A stretch of DNA of 23,431 bases, taken from a virus. The position numbers and the translations under genes are program-made. The first letter of the stretch is position 1. The number at the start of each line of letters is the position of its first letter. The notes under the pieces are model-generated. The model had not been told where the DNA came from, ran no database searches, and saw only the letters and a list, made by a program, of their open reading frames with translations. The DNA lies in the IMG/VR virus record IMGVR_UViG_3300021425_002606, positions 1 to 23,431 of that record, one strand, 5' to 3'. Positions 22,185 to 23,431 of the stretch are shown in pieces.

Positions 22185-22579
22185 TTATCGATCTCCATCT
22201 GGTTTGCTTTGCAAGTTTCTATAATCGAGATTGTATTGTTAAGATTAGCAATCTCCTCACACTCCGATTGTGAAGCCCCATCTCCCTCTCTAGTTTGGAG
22301 CCTGCAGAACATCTCTCTACAGAGGCCCTCTCCATTATTGGCCATATACTCAGAAGAGCAAGGAATCTCCAATAGATCCGGAGCGGTTAGAGATTTCTGT
22401 ATCTCTAGTTCTCCCTTCTGGATTTCGCTTTGGAGTGTTGATAAGTTGTTGATAACTTCGGTTTGAGAAGTAGAAAACTCTTCCCATTTCTTACTCTTGT
22501 TATCGAGGGCTATGAGAGCCCCAGTAGTAAGAAGAGAGCCTCCCATCGCAGAGATTAGGATAATCTGTAGTACTGTCAT
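22154..22579 (-). CDS. Membrane-anchored Cys-rich coiled-coil protein, unknown
   Basis: The 141-residue product has one N-terminal membrane segment (about 4-25, LQIILISAMGGSLLTTGAL), then a coiled coil (about 30-65). A C-terminal part holds six cysteines, including IPCSSEY, LCREMFCRLQ, REGDGASQSECEE and ETCKANQMEIDKC. Spaced cysteines after a signal-anchor suggest disulphide bonds in the periplasm or outside the cell. The build recalls an inner-membrane spanin (Rz-like), but it lies between terminase genes rather than with the lysis genes, and no lipoprotein partner was seen. It is coupled by ATGA to small terminase. Confidence 0.75.
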   Translation of the reverse strand: MTVLQIILISAMGGSLLTTGALIALDNKSKKWEEFSTSQTEVINNLSTLQSEIQKGELEIQKSLTAPDLLEIPCSSEYMANNGEGLCREMFCRLQTREGDGASQSECEEIANLNNTISIIETCKANQMEIDKCLKVLDTRK

Positions 22580-23238
22580 TTCTTCACCTTCATCGGAATA
22601 ACGTTATCGATCTGGCTAATCGTTCCTTCTAATCTCTGTCTAAGGATTGGAGGTAGAGATACAATAGCAGAAGTAATCTCGGTTAGTAACTGCTCATCGG
22701 TTAAGCCTTCGAGTTCATCCCCCATACCTTCCTCGGCTTCTATCTGTCTTATCTGTTGTACTACCTGGAGGAGTTGCCTCTGCAGGGCTGCATAGGCTTG
22801 CCAAGATTGGCTAGATTCTGCTTTGGAGATCGATACTCTAAGTTCCTGCGCTTGATCTCGGAGAAGTTCTAGCATATTGGATGGAAGAGGCTTGCTTTTA
22901 ATATCTTCCTCTTGCTTAACTACCCCTTCTTTAGAGTATCCATGCCTACGCTCAAGAAGCCAAGCAGCAGCCTTCCAATCTTTCTTCGAGGCTTGGGCTA
23001 TCGTTCCGAGGTGTACTACCGCTCCCTCTGCTTCTGCCTTTTTTATATTGTCGTAAAAAGTTCGATAGGCTCCGTTATCTTCCTTCTCTCCCTTCTTAAT
23101 CCACTCGTACAAAGTAGAGCGAGAGATTCCTGCATACTGAGCAGCGATCTCATAAGTAGTACCAGCAGTAAGGGCCTCGATTATTCTTTTCTTTACTGGA
23201 GCGGTGAACTTGCTCTTTCTTCCCTTCGGTTTCGGCAT
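22576..23238 (-). CDS. terS: Terminase small subunit
   Basis: The 220-residue DNA-recognition subunit of the packaging motor. A basic start (MPKPKGRKSKF) leads to a helix-turn-helix (about 28-48, TYEIAAQYAGISRSTLYEWI). KAAAWLLERRHGYSKEG follows, the usual phrase of small terminases at residues about 90-106. A long helical, coiled-coil region (about 120-170) should form the oligomer. The C-terminus is suited to bind the large subunit. The ATG at 23238 has AGGA 7 bases upstream. The packaging start site is probably nearby, perhaps in the gap just upstream. Confidence 0.9.
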   Translation of the reverse strand: MPKPKGRKSKFTAPVKKRIIEALTAGTTYEIAAQYAGISRSTLYEWIKKGEKEDNGAYRTFYDNIKKAEAEGAVVHLGTIAQASKKDWKAAAWLLERRHGYSKEGVVKQEEDIKSKPLPSNMLELLRDQAQELRVSISKAESSQSWQAYAALQRQLLQVVQQIRQIEAEEGMGDELEGLTDEQLLTEITSAIVSLPPILRQRLEGTISQIDNVIPMKVKK

Positions 23239-23332
23239 TGTATTTCCTGTTTTTTTCTGTAAAAATTAACCCGTATCAAAAAAATCTCGTGGTGAAGGAA
23301 GCGCGGGGGGGGGTACCCTAGGTACACATGGC
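23239..23332. other. Non-coding gap with nine-G run and inverted repeat; possible packaging site
   Basis: The 94-base gap before small terminase holds a run of nine G (23305-23313, preceded by GCGC), a GTACC-CTA-GGTAC inverted repeat (23313-23325) and an A/T-rich part near the terminase start. Nothing else in the window is so GC-skewed. Cohesive-end or packaging sites often lie here, but no known site sequence is recognised. A long G run could also be a sequencing artefact. Confidence 0.35.
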
Positions 23333-23431
23333 CTAAGGGGTGGCCAATCGGGCTTCCATCTCTAGGCTTGGAGTCCACCAGAATACACCGGAGTAACTAT
23401 TCCAAGCCCGATAAAGATCTCGTAGCCAATC
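23333..23431 (-). CDS. C-terminal end of an unknown gene, cut by window edge
   Basis: From the window edge the minus strand is open for 32 codons to TAG at 23335-23333. The peptide DWLRDLYRAWNSYSGVFWW is followed by a short tail with Glu, Arg and Pro. Codon choice (CGA, CTA, GGT, GAT) resembles the known genes and the other frames look worse. The many Trp, Tyr and Arg residues give no family. It would be the gene before small terminase. A short open frame at a window edge is weak evidence. Confidence 0.45.
   Translation of the reverse strand, partial: DWLRDLYRAWNSYSGVFWWTPSLEMEARLATP

Noticed and set aside
23239-23280. Promoter for small terminase using TTGATA (23279-23274)
   Set aside because: The -35 matches well, but no acceptable -10 lies 16-18 bases downstream.
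23193-23378. Minus-strand frame of 61 codons across the gap before small terminase
   Set aside because: It overlaps the terminase N-terminus in another frame, reads through the G run and has no plausible protein pattern.
1-23431. tRNA genes
   Set aside because: No cloverleaf-like sequence with TTCRANY arm and acceptor pairing was seen in any gap. The gaps are too short for one except 15903-16090 and 3021-3154, which hold other signals.

Overview
The window is a stretch of a tailed double-stranded DNA bacteriophage or prophage genome, most likely of long-tailed, non-contractile (siphovirus) type. The evidence is a complete virion block: small and large terminase, portal, scaffold, HK97-fold-like capsid protein, neck proteins, tail-tube protein, a tail-assembly chaperone pair with a -1 frameshift site, a tape measure and tip proteins. 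No sheath or baseplate-wedge genes are seen. G+C is in the low to mid 40s by eye. The host cannot be named. No integrase or convincing lysogeny cassette is visible, and both window edges cut through coding sequence.

Layout, read in the direction of transcription (leftward, minus strand). 23431-23333 is the tail end of an unknown gene. 23332-23239 is a GC-rich gap with a nine-G run. 23238-20451 holds packaging genes: small terminase, a membrane-anchored Cys-rich protein, a small HTH protein and large terminase. 20449-18056 holds portal, a small zinc-knuckle-like protein and scaffold. 18034-16091 is an unusual block of two small beta-rich proteins and a repetitive fibre, lying between scaffold and capsid genes. 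A strong terminator (16039-16013) and a candidate promoter (16008-15980) precede the major capsid gene (15902-14970), and a second terminator (14947-14912) follows it. 14897-13046 holds neck and tail-completion genes. 13006-9472 holds tail tube, frameshifted chaperone, gp10-like protein and tape measure. 9470-4585 holds two large tail-tip proteins, the first with sialidase-type Asp boxes. 4543-3651 is lysis: amidase endolysin, then a holin-like protein.

The only plus-strand gene (3155-3679) converges on the lysis genes. It is divergent from a second leftward operon starting near 3020: a 35-residue hydrophobic peptide, an HTH protein, RusA resolvase, an orphan DNA methyltransferase, an archaeo-eukaryotic-type primase and two more small HTH proteins, the last cut by the window edge. 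An AT-rich inverted repeat (3052-3084) in the divergent gap looks like an operator.

Most neighbouring genes are translationally coupled through TAATG or ATGA overlaps or 1-base gaps. The three observations I rate highest are: (1) GCGC occurs almost only inside the polar hexamer AGCGCA, nearly always on the coding strand and in all three codon phases; (2) codon usage switches sharply inside the major capsid gene; (3) a codon-optimised fibre sits between scaffold and capsid, which points to a head fibre rather than a tail fibre.
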